DNA from: Luteolibacter pohnpeiensis
Lineage (GTDB): Bacteria > Verrucomicrobiota > Verrucomicrobiia > Verrucomicrobiales > Akkermansiaceae
Reading direction: 5' to 3'
Assembly (NCBI RefSeq): GCF_016595435.1
Contig: NZ_JAENIJ010000032.1
Coordinates: 1-44,026 of the forward strand
Length of the DNA stretch: 44,026 nucleotides
The notes under the pieces were generated by a model, which saw only the letters and a program-made list of their open reading frames with translations, was not told where the DNA came from and ran no database searches. The stretch's first letter is position 1. Each line of letters opens with the position of its first letter. This document shows, piece by piece, positions 8,290-20,758 of this stretch. A program made the translations under genes and the position numbers.

Positions 8290-9036
8290 TCACATGGTCA
8301 TGCCGCCATCGACCGCCAGCACTTGGCCGGTGATGTAACGGGCTTGGGAGCTGGCGAGGAATGCCACGGCTTCGGCGATGTCCGATGTTTCACCAAAAAC
8401 GGCGAGCGGGATTTTGCTGATCACACCTTCCTTGATCGCGTCCGAAAGCTCATCCGTCATGTCGGTGGTGATGAAGCCGGGTGCGATGGCGTTGCAGGTG
8501 ACTTTCCGGCCAGCCAGCTCGCGGGCGACGGATTTGGTGAATCCAATCAAGCCGGCTTTCGAGGCGGCGTAGTTCGTCTGGCCGGCGTTGCCGATCAAGC
8601 CGATGACAGAGGCGATGTTGATGATGCGTGGATCTTCGGCTTTCATCAGCACCCGCATGAACGCTTTGACGGTGTTGAACGCGCCCTTGAGGTTGGTGTC
8701 GAGAACGGTGTCCCAATCCTCCTCCTTCATGCGCATGAGCAAACCGTCGCGGGTGACTCCGGCGTTGTTGATGAGAATGTTGACGGTGCCGAGGTCGTCG
8801 CCGATTTGTTTGGCCAGCGCTTGAACTGCTTCGTGATCGGCCACGTCGACGGCGTAGGCTTTGGCGGAACCGGGAAATTCGGCGTTGATCGCTTCCGCTG
8901 CTTTTCCGCAGCTCGACTCGCTGCGGCTGACGACCGCAACCTTTGCTCCTTCCGAGGCGAGTTTCTTCGCGACTTCCTGACCGATCCCGCGGCCACCGCC
9001 GGTGACCACCGCTACTTTGTTTGCAAAACGCTGCAT
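8290..9036 (-). CDS. fabG: 3-oxoacyl-[acyl-carrier-protein] reductase
   Basis: NADPH-dependent reduction of 3-oxoacyl-ACP in type II fatty acid synthesis. The 248 residues carry all classical SDR marks: the cofactor loop VVTGGGRGIGQEVAKKLA, NNAG in ILINNAGVTRDGLLMRM, the active-site Ser in INIASVIGLIGNAGQ, Tyr and Lys in YAASKAGLIGFTK, and the FabG ending ITGQVLAVDGGMTM. Identity to the FabG consensus is strong, so I prefer it over a generic SDR. Other fab genes and acpP are not adjacent. The divergent DUF3127 gene begins 104 bp away. Confidence 0.93.
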   Translation of the reverse strand: MQRFANKVAVVTGGGRGIGQEVAKKLASEGAKVAVVSRSESSCGKAAEAINAEFPGSAKAYAVDVADHEAVQALAKQIGDDLGTVNILINNAGVTRDGLLMRMKEEDWDTVLDTNLKGAFNTVKAFMRVLMKAEDPRIINIASVIGLIGNAGQTNYAASKAGLIGFTKSVARELAGRKVTCNAIAPGFITTDMTDELSDAIKEGVISKIPLAVFGETSDIAEAVAFLASSQARYITGQVLAVDGGMTM

Positions 9037-9140
9037 TCACGGAGTTTGAATGCTCGTCGCGCCGGAGGAAAGCGCGGAATCACTCGAACTCAAGGTCCCA
9101 AGCATTTGACAAGTTGCGCCGTTCGGGAAAACTCGGCGGC

Positions 9141-9551
9141 ATGTACGAGGTCGTCGGAAAAATCAAACTGATCAACGAAACCCAATCGTTCCCGAGCGGT
9201 TTCACCAAGCGTGAATTCGTCGTGACCACCGCGCACGACAAGTATCCTCAAGATCTCAAGTTCGAGGTCGTGAAGGACAAGTGCTCGATGCTCGATCAAT
9301 TCGAACCCGAACAGGACGTGCAGGTGAATTTCGACATTCGCGGCAACGAATACAACGGCCGCTACTACGTGAACCTCGCCTGCTGGAAAATCCAGCCGGC
9401 CGATGGTGGCGCATCAGGAGGTAGCGGGCGCGACGAATACTCGCAGGAGCCACCGATGCGGCAACGCCCCGCGCCATCGAGCCAGGCCGAGCCTTCCGCT
9501 GCGGAGCTGCGCAACGAGGACGACTTCGATGACGATGATATTCCATTCTGA
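9141..9551 (+). CDS. DUF3127 protein with SSB-like acidic C-terminal tip
   Basis: A 136-residue protein. Residues 1-90 resemble DUF3127 (YEVVGKIKLINETQSFPSGF, REFVVTT..KYPQDLKFEVV, VQVNFDIRGNEYNGRYYVNL), a probable OB-fold. Then comes a Gly/Ser/Pro/Gln-rich linker and finally ..NEDDFDDDDIPF. That last part matches the conserved tip of bacterial single-stranded DNA-binding protein, which recruits repair and replication partners. OB-like body, disordered linker and DDIPF tip together are the SSB layout. The inference is that it binds single-stranded nucleic acid or competes for SSB partners. The ATG at 9141 is chosen because the fold starts there; in-frame codons upstream encode an unlikely basic stretch. 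Confidence 0.8.
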   Translation: MYEVVGKIKLINETQSFPSGFTKREFVVTTAHDKYPQDLKFEVVKDKCSMLDQFEPEQDVQVNFDIRGNEYNGRYYVNLACWKIQPADGGASGGSGRDEYSQEPPMRQRPAPSSQAEPSAAELRNEDDFDDDDIPF

Positions 9552-9922
9552 ATCATTTGCTGGATCCAAGGGCTGGCTTTCATTGCGGAAAGCCGGTTTC
9601 TTAAGCATCTTGAAATCGAGTGGGAAAGGGACTGGGTGAACCGGGGATTTATTAGTTGGAGGATAGTTAGATGATAAAATGATGTGAAGATAAGTGACGA
9701 AAAAGGCACTTTAAAAATTTAGTATTGGCATGATAATTCTCAAATTGAGAATGGTTGGTTATGGGCTTTTTGTTTAGGGGCTCGGTGATTAAAATAATTA
9801 CCGGAGTTTCTGCTGTTAAAAGGCTTGGTAATACAGGGATTTGCCGAGGAATCACAGTCATTAGTGAGTCGGTGAGAACATTGTAAATTGATTCGATAAG
9901 TCATTTTTTATGGAATGGCGAA
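9552..9922 (+). other. AT-rich intergenic region, likely promoter of the 1238-residue gene
   Basis: No credible gene. A weak 7-bp hairpin (GGCTTTC / GAAAGCC, 9575-9581 with 9588-9594) directly after the DUF3127 gene may be a terminator. From about 9620 to 9920 base composition turns clearly AT-rich, unlike the flanks. This stretch holds a perfect palindrome (listed separately) and several TTG...-rich promoter-like stretches, none decisive. Confidence 0.55.
9736..9752. promoter_or_regulatory. 17-bp perfect palindrome, possible operator
   Basis: ATTCTCAA-A-TTGAGAAT is a perfect inverted repeat (8+1+8). It sits in the AT-rich gap about 170 bp before the start of the large secreted-protein gene. 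Size and symmetry suit a dimeric regulator. It superficially resembles a Fur box, but the half-sites are in the opposite order. Confidence 0.35.
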
Positions 9923-12900
9923 ATGAAATTCAATGTCGCGAGGTGTTGCGTGGCGGTGTTAAGTTTGATTGCTGTAGCAGTAAAATCCGAGGGGTCGGAT
10001 TTATTGACCTACCACAATAATCTGTCGAGAACGGGAGCGATACTGGATGAGGTCACTCTAAATACCTCAAATGTGAACCCGGATACTTTCGGGATGCGAT
10101 TCAATAGGCCGGTGGATGATGAGATTTATTCTCAGATCCTTTATGTCTCAAATGTAGTAATTCCCGGGCGCGGCACTCATAATGTGATCTACGTCGCCAC
10201 GGTGAATAACACGGTTTATGCGTATGATGCCGATTATCCTGACGAATCGGCGCCACTCTGGGTGCGCAATTTCAACCCGGCAAATGGGAGGCCGGTGAGA
10301 AATACGGATTTGTCAGCAGGTGGGGCTTGCGGCGGTAACTATCAGGATTTTTCCGGGAACATCGGAATTGTTGGGACACCGGTGATCGATCCAACTCCTT
10401 TCCCAGGATCGGATGAGGGCGATCAGGGAACCATTTATTTCGTAACCCGAACCAAGGCCAACGGGATTTATGATCAGTATTTCCATGCGGTCGATATTCG
10501 GAACGGAGAATCACGGCCTAACAGTCCGATGTTGATCCAAGGGGCGGTCGAGGGAACCGGTTCTGGCAGTGTCGACGGCATCGTGCCGTTCAATTCATTC
10601 ACCGAGAACCAGCGGCCGGGTTTGGCCTTGGTGAACGGTGTGGTTTACATCGGTTGGGCGTCTCATTGCGATCTCGGCCCGTATCACGGCTGGCTCATGG
10701 GTTACAACGCGACCACTCTGGAGCAGGAAGTCGTCTTCAACCTGACCCCGGACGGAGTGAACGGCGGCATCTGGATGGGAGGCCAGGCACCCTCTGCCGA
10801 CGAAGAGGGGAATCTTTACATCAACAGTGGCAACGGAACCATCGGCACCGGCTCGAATCTGCAGGGGACTCGGAATCGTGGCATGAGTTTCGCCAAACTC
10901 ACGCGCTCGGGCTCCACCTTGAACATGGCGACGTTTTTCACGCCTTACAATTACAACACCCTTGAGGCCGGGGATGTTGATCTTGGTTCGACAGGCCTGT
11001 TGCTGGTTCCTGACACCAATCCGAAAATTGCGATTGGGGCGGGAAAACAGGGCCGCATGTATGTGGTGAATCGCGACAACATGGGCGGATACAACGCCGG
11101 AGGTTCATCGGACACCAATGTGATCCAAAGCATCGATGTGAAGCTGAACAATAAAATCATGGGCTCTCCGGTGTATTGGAAAGGCCCGGACGGAACCCAG
11201 CGAATCTATGTCTGGTGTGCGAACGATTCCCTGAAGGCATATACCTATAATCCCTCGACTGGGAAGTTGAACCTGCCACCGGTGGCGAGTTCGGTGACGA
11301 CCGCAAATCCAGGGGCGATGTTGTCGGTGACCGCGAATGGCGATGCCGCAGGGACGGGAATCATCTGGGCGATGTGTCCGACCGCGAACGCCAACCAGCA
11401 GGTGGTTCCCGGTTATTTCCGGGCATTCAACGCGGAAGATCCAACCGAGGAATTGTGGAATTCGCAAATGAACAGCGCCCGGGACGACTTCGGAAACTAT
11501 GCCAAGTTCAATCCGCCTACGGTGGTAAAAGGCAAGGTGTTCCTGCCGACATTTTCGAATCAGGTCGCTATCTATGGACTGATCGAAAGCCCGGTTGTTC
11601 CTGAAACGCCAACGAATTTGCAGGCTACGGCGGCATCCAAAACTCAGGTGGATCTTGCATGGGTCGATGCTGCGGACAATGAAGCGGGCTATAGGATCGA
11701 GCGTTCGGTGGAGGGTTCGGATTTTGCCTTGCTTACCACGGTGGAGGCTGATGTCACGGCATACAGCGATCTAACAGCGCAACCCTTTGTTCACTATGAA
11801 TACCGTGTTCGTGGATTCACTTCGAGTGGCTCATCCGAATTTAGCAACGTTTCCGCTGCTTTCACAAATGCTGGCGATCCTGCCGCAGAAATAGTGATCA
11901 CTGGCAACGGCGCGGAGATTGAGGCGGGGTCAGTGACCCCAGATGCCACCAACGGCACGGACTTTGGCGCAATCGTTCTACCGGGTGGGGCGGCTGTCAC
12001 ACAAACATTCACCATCAAGAACATAGGCAACTCGGACCTGTTGCTTTCCGGGAATCCTGTGGTGACGATTACGGGGGAAGGGGCATCCAGCTTCGAGGTG
12101 AATCAGTTTCCCACCGCAAGCATCGCCGGGGACTCATCTGCAGAATTTCAAATCACCTTCAGCACCACCGAAGGCGGGTTGAAAGAGGCACTCGTTACCA
12201 TCACCAACAACGATGCGGATGAAGGTGAATTCAGCTTTGCCATTCAAGGGCGCGGAGTGCTGCAGGATCTTGCAGCCTGGTTCAAGTTCAACGAAACGGA
12301 GGGTGTGATTGCCAAAGACAGCTCTGGAAATGGCAACGACGGAACGCTCGTCGGCCCGCCTCTACCGGTCCATACCACTGATGGCTGGCTGGGTGGGGCG
12401 CTGGAATTCAATGGTACGACCAATCAATCTGTCAGCGTGCCTTCCTCTGATTCTTTGAACCCGACGTCCGCGATTACGGTCAGTGCCTGGATGCTACCAC
12501 AGCAGTGGGGGGACAACGCAAACCGGAGAATCATTCAAAAAGGCACCTCGGACAATCAATACCGAATGTGTGCCGAGAGCGGTGTGTTCAAATGGGACAT
12601 TCGGAATATCGGAACCGTGACCATCCCGCAACCGACCCTGGGGACTTGGTGTCATGTGACCGGTACTTACGATGGATCTAGTATGAAATTTTATCTCAAT
12701 GGCGTGCTTGCTTCGCAGTTGAGCACCTCGGGGAATATACCTGTCACGGACGATGCACTTCAGATTTCAACGAAAAATGTGACTTCCAATGGCAAGGATC
12801 ATTTCGTCGGGTTGATTGATGATCTCAGAATTTATGGTCGGGCATTGAGCGCCCAGGAGATCTTGGCCTTGGCATCTCAAACGGGTGTGGTCTCCGTGGT

Positions 12901-13639
12901 TGCAACCGACCCGACCGCCCAGAAAGCAGGAGATCAAGGATTGTTCACATTTTCGCGCAGTGGCTCCGTTGCGGATGAGTTGAAGGTGAATTTTAGTTTG
13001 GCAACCGGCGCAGGGCAGGGAGTGTATCGAACCGATTTTGGTCTAACACCATTGCCTCCGGTTCTAACCATTCCTGCTGGCAGTTCGACTGCCACGCTCT
13101 CAGTCAATCCGCTCTACCTGGATCAGCCAACCGGGCCGCTGTCTGTGACCGTGACGGTGGATGAAGGCGATGGTTATGCAGTTGGAGACGATGCAACAGC
13201 GATCGTCGCGCTGGCGGATTCACCGCTGAACCAATGGAAGATCGAGCAGTTTGGCGACCTGGCGACAGCCCAATCAGAAGTCGCCAATGACGACGCCGAT
13301 GTGGATCACGATGGATCTTCTACCTTGTTGGAGTTTGCCTTTGGTTTGAATCCCACCGTGCCAGATGTGGCTGCTGCGGCCACAGTTGCGCTGGAGGAAA
13401 TCGGTGGCTCGAATTATCTAACAATTACCTACCGGCGCCCTACACCGAAGTTGGTTGGAATCAGTTACATGGAGGAGCTTTCCTCCGATTTGTCGGGCGA
13501 GAATTGGTCGGCGGCAGTCGCGCTGGATGGCTATCCGGTGGACAACGGTGATGGCACTGAAACCATGAAATGCCGCAGCGCGGAGCCTGTAGGAAGTCAG
13601 AAAACAGGATTTGGGCGGATCTACATCACACGTCCCTGA
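9923..13639 (+). CDS. Large secreted multidomain protein (propeller, FN3, anchor-D, LamG-like)
   Basis: A 1238-residue exported protein of unknown role. After a signal peptide (about residues 1-25) comes a region to about 550 with PQQ-type beta-propeller character (VIYVATVNNTVYAYDADYP, GIVGTPVIDPT, MGSPVYWKGPDG). Next is a fibronectin type III-like domain (about 565-655: PTNLQATAASKTQVDLAW.. YEYRVRGFTSSG), and then a 'choice-of-anchor D'-like Ig domain (about 665-785: DFGAIVLPGGAAVTQTFTIK). A LamG/concanavalin-like domain follows (about 790-990: LAAWFKFNETEGVIAKDSSG .. IDDLRIYGRALSAQEI) and then a Calx-beta-like part. It ends in an acidic DDADVDHDGSS..EFAFGLNP module. Carbohydrate or surface binding is likely. 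There is no PEP-CTERM tail. The 3' end overlaps eutC by 19 bp, convergently. Confidence 0.85.
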   Translation: MKFNVARCCVAVLSLIAVAVKSEGSDLLTYHNNLSRTGAILDEVTLNTSNVNPDTFGMRFNRPVDDEIYSQILYVSNVVIPGRGTHNVIYVATVNNTVYAYDADYPDESAPLWVRNFNPANGRPVRNTDLSAGGACGGNYQDFSGNIGIVGTPVIDPTPFPGSDEGDQGTIYFVTRTKANGIYDQYFHAVDIRNGESRPNSPMLIQGAVEGTGSGSVDGIVPFNSFTENQRPGLALVNGVVYIGWASHCDLGPYHGWLMGYNATTLEQEVVFNLTPDGVNGGIWMGGQAPSADEEGNLYINSGNGTIGTGSNLQGTRNRGMSFAKLTRSGSTLNMATFFTPYNYNTLEAGDVDLGSTGLLLVPDTNPKIAIGAGKQGRMYVVNRDNMGGYNAGGSSDTNVIQSIDVKLNNKIMGSPVYWKGPDGTQRIYVWCANDSLKAYTYNPSTGKLNLPPVASSVTTANPGAMLSVTANGDAAGTGIIWAMCPTANANQQVVPGYFRAFNAEDPTEELWNSQMNSARDDFGNYAKFNPPTVVKGKVFLPTFSNQVAIYGLIESPVVPETPTNLQATAASKTQVDLAWVDAADNEAGYRIERSVEGSDFALLTTVEADVTAYSDLTAQPFVHYEYRVRGFTSSGSSEFSNVSAAFTNAGDPAAEIVITGNGAEIEAGSVTPDATNGTDFGAIVLPGGAAVTQTFTIKNIGNSDLLLSGNPVVTITGEGASSFEVNQFPTASIAGDSSAEFQITFSTTEGGLKEALVTITNNDADEGEFSFAIQGRGVLQDLAAWFKFNETEGVIAKDSSGNGNDGTLVGPPLPVHTTDGWLGGALEFNGTTNQSVSVPSSDSLNPTSAITVSAWMLPQQWGDNANRRIIQKGTSDNQYRMCAESGVFKWDIRNIGTVTIPQPTLGTWCHVTGTYDGSSMKFYLNGVLASQLSTSGNIPVTDDALQISTKNVTSNGKDHFVGLIDDLRIYGRALSAQEILALASQTGVVSVVATDPTAQKAGDQGLFTFSRSGSVADELKVNFSLATGAGQGVYRTDFGLTPLPPVLTIPAGSSTATLSVNPLYLDQPTGPLSVTVTVDEGDGYAVGDDATAIVALADSPLNQWKIEQFGDLATAQSEVANDDADVDHDGSSTLLEFAFGLNPTVPDVAAAATVALEEIGGSNYLTITYRRPTPKLVGISYMEELSSDLSGENWSAAVALDGYPVDNGDGTETMKCRSAEPVGSQKTGFGRIYITRP

Positions 13640-14379
13640 TCCGCGATTGGCAATGAGTCGCTGTCGTCCTTGAGCCCGACACCCGTCGTGCCAATCCGGC
13701 GCGACTCATGCAGCAACCAGGAAATCCGATGCGCTGCAGCTGCTGGCTCAAGCCCGGCAGGGCGGATGTTAGAGACGCAATTCCGGTTGGCATCTGTATT
13801 GCCGGATTTTGGATCACGAACCAAGTAGGCGCCCAGACTATCGGGCGAACTTAGGCCTGGCCGTTCACCTAAAAGCATGAGTGCGTTACTCGCGCCGATG
13901 GCCTGACCGATCGCATCTTGCACCGCAACCCGTGCGAAAGGTGCAATGACCAACGGGGCTAGTGACCAAGAACCAAGCAGGGGAAGCAGAGCTGTTAGAA
14001 GCGGCGGGATTTGCAGCTGCGCGGCAGCGGCCGATAGCCCATCGGACAGGATGATGACCAGATCGAAACCTTGGTTCGTCTGCTGCTCACTGAGTAGCGC
14101 CTGCGATTCTGAGGATATTTTCCGTCCCCAATCTGGCCGTTGCAGATAGGTCGCGCGATCGTGAACTTCGGTCTCTATTTTGAGAATTGGCAATCCAAGT
14201 GGTTCCAGATCGTGTTGCAGCAAAACTGCATCGAAGGGTTGATGCACCGCATCGCGGGCGCGCGCATGGGCGAGTCGGAAATCACGGGCGGCGGGCCATG
14301 GCAGCGAACCGCCTGCGCGACCCAGGCCGACCCTTGCGCTGGTCCAATGTTTCAGCGGATGACTTGGCAATTCACTCAT
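13621..14379 (-). CDS. eutC: Ethanolamine ammonia-lyase, small subunit
   Basis: The small subunit of the adenosylcobalamin-dependent enzyme that splits ethanolamine into acetaldehyde and ammonia. At 252 residues, it starts with the typical HPLKHWTSARVGLGRAGGSL, followed by HARARDAVH, then LVIILSDGLSAAAAQ and LLGERPGLSSPDSLGAYLV. The C-terminal CVSNIRPAGLEPAAAAHRIS is the B12-contacting part of EutC. The start overlaps the eutB stop by 4 bp (ATGA), which suits a 1:1 complex. No permease, reactivase (EutA) or shell protein gene follows. The C-terminus runs 19 bp into the convergent gene. Confidence 0.94.
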   Translation of the reverse strand: MSELPSHPLKHWTSARVGLGRAGGSLPWPAARDFRLAHARARDAVHQPFDAVLLQHDLEPLGLPILKIETEVHDRATYLQRPDWGRKISSESQALLSEQQTNQGFDLVIILSDGLSAAAAQLQIPPLLTALLPLLGSWSLAPLVIAPFARVAVQDAIGQAIGASNALMLLGERPGLSSPDSLGAYLVRDPKSGNTDANRNCVSNIRPAGLEPAAAAHRISWLLHESRRIGTTGVGLKDDSDSLPIADQGRVM

Positions 14380-15767
14380 GCGTTCGAGAGTCCAAGGTTT
14401 CTAACCGCATCTAACAAAACGGCCGGGTTTTCACAGAGACGGCCATGTTCGTCGTTGATGCCGTGGGTTTCCAGCCAGCGCTCGAACTCCGGTGCGGGCT
14501 TTTTGCTCAAAGCCTGGCGCAGATATTGGGCATCATGAAACGAGCTGGATTGATAGCCGAGCATGATGTCGTCCGCTCCGGGAACGCCCATGATGTAGTT
14601 GCAGCCCGCGACTCCTAACAAGGTCAGCAAATTGTCCATGTCATCCTGATCCGCCTCGGCGTGATTGGTGTAGCACGCGTCGCAGCCCATGGGCAGGCCG
14701 AGCAGCTTGCCGCAGAAATGATCCTCCAAACCGGCGCGGATGATTTGTTTTCCATCGTAAAGGTATTCCGGCCCGATGAAGCCGACCACGGTGTTGACGA
14801 GCAGCGGTTTGAACTCCCGCGCAACGGCGTAGGCCCGGGCTTCCAGCGTTTGCTGATCAATGCCGTGATGCGCGTTTGCAGAAAGCGCGCTGCCTTGGCC
14901 GGTTTCAAAATACATCACGTTGTCTCCGACGGTACCGCGTTTCAACGATAAGGCCGCCTCGCGAGCTTCACGCAACATGGCGAGATCGATGCCGAAGCTC
15001 TCGTTGGCGGCTTGGGTTCCGGCGATCGATTGGAAAACCAAGTCGACCGGCGCACCTTTGGCGATCGCCTGGAGCTGGGTGGTCACGTGCGCGAGCACGC
15101 ACGATTGCGTGGGGATTTCGTAGCGTGAAATCAGCTCGTCCATCAGCTGCAGCATCGCGGTGGTGGTCGATACCTGATCAGTCGCGGGGTTGATGCCGAT
15201 CACTGCGTCGCCGCAACCGAACAGCAAACCGTCCAACATCGAGGCGGCGATGCCTTTCAAATCATCGGTCGGGTGATTCGGTTGCAATCGCACCGAAAGC
15301 CGGCCAGGCAATCCGATCGTGTTGCGGAACTTGGTGACCACCTTGCATTTCGAGGCGACCAGGATCAGGTCCTGATTCGCCATCAATTTGCTCACCGCAG
15401 CCGCCATTTCCGGGGTGATGCCGGGCGCGAGTGCCGCGAGCATCGCGGAGTCCGTTTCATAATCTAACAGCCAATCACGAAACTCGCCGACCGACAGGCT
15501 GGAGACTGACGCGAAGGCATCCGCATCGTGGCGGTCGATGATGAGGCGCGTGACTTCGTCCTCTTCGTAAGGAATGAGCAGGTCCTCGAGAAAATGAGCC
15601 AGTGGCAAGTCGGCGAGAATTGCTTGAGCGGCGACCCGCTCTTCCGCCGATTCTGCGGCAAGCCCAGCCAGCACATCGCCGGAGCGGTGCGGCGTTGCTT
15701 TCGCCATCAACTCGCGGAGATCCGCAAAGGTGTGGCTTTTACCGGTAAATCGGGTGGTCCAGGGCAT
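14376..15767 (-). CDS. eutB: Ethanolamine ammonia-lyase, large subunit
   Basis: The catalytic large subunit of ethanolamine ammonia-lyase. At 463 residues it is close to the family length. Recognisable stretches are TFADLRELMAKATPHRSGDVLAGLAAESAEERVAA, the substrate/cofactor region VGFIGPEYLYDGKQIIRAGLEDHFCGKLLGLPMGCDACYTNHAEAD (given here only as a description of the conserved core, about residues 320-365), and GCNYIMGVPGADDIMLGYQSSSFHD near the end. It is first in the eutB-eutC pair. The 113 bp upstream hold an inverted repeat assigned to the icd terminator, and no cobalamin riboswitch was recognised. Ethanolamine probably serves as a nitrogen or carbon source in the cytoplasm. Confidence 0.95.
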   Translation of the reverse strand: MPWTTRFTGKSHTFADLRELMAKATPHRSGDVLAGLAAESAEERVAAQAILADLPLAHFLEDLLIPYEEDEVTRLIIDRHDADAFASVSSLSVGEFRDWLLDYETDSAMLAALAPGITPEMAAAVSKLMANQDLILVASKCKVVTKFRNTIGLPGRLSVRLQPNHPTDDLKGIAASMLDGLLFGCGDAVIGINPATDQVSTTTAMLQLMDELISRYEIPTQSCVLAHVTTQLQAIAKGAPVDLVFQSIAGTQAANESFGIDLAMLREAREAALSLKRGTVGDNVMYFETGQGSALSANAHHGIDQQTLEARAYAVAREFKPLLVNTVVGFIGPEYLYDGKQIIRAGLEDHFCGKLLGLPMGCDACYTNHAEADQDDMDNLLTLLGVAGCNYIMGVPGADDIMLGYQSSSFHDAQYLRQALSKKPAPEFERWLETHGINDEHGRLCENPAVLLDAVRNLGLSNA

Positions 15768-15825
15768 CGTCGGATATCAGAAGCAGAAGCCACGCCGAAA
15801 TGGGAAAAGCCCTGCAAAGCAAACC

Positions 15826-15856
15826 GCCCGCCAAGGAGGAACCAAGGCGGGCGGAG
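15826..15856 (-). terminator. Hairpin terminator after icd
   Basis: A 9-bp GC-only stem (CCGCCCGCC / GGCGGGCGG, arms 15826-15834 and 15848-15856) has a 13-nt loop. It lies 24 bp beyond the stop of the minus-strand isocitrate dehydrogenase gene. Only a broken T-run follows, so termination may be partial. It also lies just upstream of eutB. Confidence 0.6.
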
Positions 15857-15880
15857 CGGAATAAAATCTAACGGCAGCTG

Positions 15881-19536
<3,656 letters not shown>

Positions 19537-19630
19537 GGGATTTGAATGCGCGATCCCTATCAGATCGCATGCTGCCGGTCAAATTTACCGAATTGGTGGC
19601 ATTTCACCGCACGCCAACTGTGTGGAAATG

Positions 19631-20743
19631 CTATTCCGTTTCGGTGAAGGTCAGCCCCAGTTCGTTCTCCAGCTTCTCGATTTTCGGACGATCGCGGGCT
19701 TCAATGAAAGCGATGGAAATTCCCTTTTTACCGGCTCGGGCAGTTCTTCCGCTACGATGCGTGTAGTATTCTGTCTGCTCCGGCAACTGGTGATGAATCA
19801 CGAACGCGAGACCTTCCACATCGATGCCGCGTGCGGCGATGTCGGTGGCGATCAGGAGTTGGGTGCGCTCTTTTTTGAATGAACGCATCACCTTGTCCCG
19901 ATCGGTCTGCATCAGATCGCCATGGATGACATCGATGGAAAATCCCGTGGCCTTGAGTTTTTTGGCCACCATGGCCGTGGTGTCCTTGGTGCGGCAAAAA
20001 ATGACTCCGCGGTCGCCATTCTGGCGCTTCAGGAAGTCGATGATGCATTGCAGTTTGTCATCTTTGCCGCAGACGACGTATTTGTGGGAAATGTTGCGAT
20101 TGACCACGCGCGATTTATCCACGCGGATCGTCTGCGGTTTGCCGATCATGCAGTCCTTGGCCAGCAGGTTGATGCTGTCGGGGATGGTGGCGGAAAACAA
20201 CCAGGTGCTTTTGCGGCTGCGGGTGTGATTGAAAATGGAGAGAAGCTCTTTTTTGAAGCCCATGCTCAGCATTTCATCGGCTTCATCGAGCACCAGGTGC
20301 TTCACATGAGTTAGCGAAAGCGCTTTTTTCTTCAGCAGGTCGATCAATCGGCCAGGGGTGACGACCACGATATGAGTCGGCCGTTGCAACGCGGCGACCT
20401 GGCGATCGAATGAATCACCACCACACAGCACCTCGGTGAAGATGCGGCTGGAGTATTTGGTGAAGCGGAAAAGCTGCTTGCCGATTTGCTTCGCCAGATC
20501 GCGGGTGGGGGAAACGATGACAGCCTGAATTTCCTTCACTTCCGGTTTCACCGTCATCAGCAACGGCAGGCCGAACGCGGCGGTCTTGCCGGTCCCGGTC
20601 TGGGCTTGGGCGATGAGATCGCCACCGCTTTCGATCAGAAACGGGATCGCCCGTTGCTGGATTTCGGTCGGCTGGACGATGCCAAGTTCGTTCAGGCCTT
20701 TGATCAGGTCGGGGCTGACGCCAAGTTCTTTAAATGTATTCAA
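19631..20743 (-). CDS. DEAD-box ATP-dependent RNA helicase
   Basis: Unwinds or remodels RNA duplexes in ribosome assembly or mRNA decay. At 370 residues it is only the two-RecA-domain core, without the long basic tail of RhlE or DeaD. Motifs in order: Q-motif PTEIQQRAIPFL, I AQTGTGKTAAFG, Ia SPTRDLAKQ, Ib TPGRLID, II VLDEADEML, III LFSATIP, IV GVIFCRTKDT, V LIATDIAARGIDVEGL, VI HRSGRTARAGKKG. All are intact. The start appears to be TTG at 20743 (MNTFKELGVSP fits the family; there is no in-frame ATG nearby). It follows the HAD phosphatase gene by 15 bp, probably in one transcript. Confidence 0.93.
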   Translation of the reverse strand: MNTFKELGVSPDLIKGLNELGIVQPTEIQQRAIPFLIESGGDLIAQAQTGTGKTAAFGLPLLMTVKPEVKEIQAVIVSPTRDLAKQIGKQLFRFTKYSSRIFTEVLCGGDSFDRQVAALQRPTHIVVVTPGRLIDLLKKKALSLTHVKHLVLDEADEMLSMGFKKELLSIFNHTRSRKSTWLFSATIPDSINLLAKDCMIGKPQTIRVDKSRVVNRNISHKYVVCGKDDKLQCIIDFLKRQNGDRGVIFCRTKDTTAMVAKKLKATGFSIDVIHGDLMQTDRDKVMRSFKKERTQLLIATDIAARGIDVEGLAFVIHHQLPEQTEYYTHRSGRTARAGKKGISIAFIEARDRPKIEKLENELGLTFTETE

Positions 20744-20758
20744 AATGAGAAAGGAGTT

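Noticed and set aside
8041..9171. 376-codon plus-strand ORF
   Set aside because: Antisense shadow of fabG and sixA, without any domain.
9736..9752. Fur box
   Set aside because: The half-sites ATTCTCAA/TTGAGAAT are inverted relative to the Fur 7-1-7 arrangement; no iron genes nearby.
13621..15767. Bacterial microcompartment for ethanolamine
   Set aside because: No shell protein, eutA or dehydrogenase gene in the window.
15768..15880. Cobalamin riboswitch before eutB
   Set aside because: No B12-box or typical fold; the only structure is a GC-rich hairpin best explained as the icd terminator.
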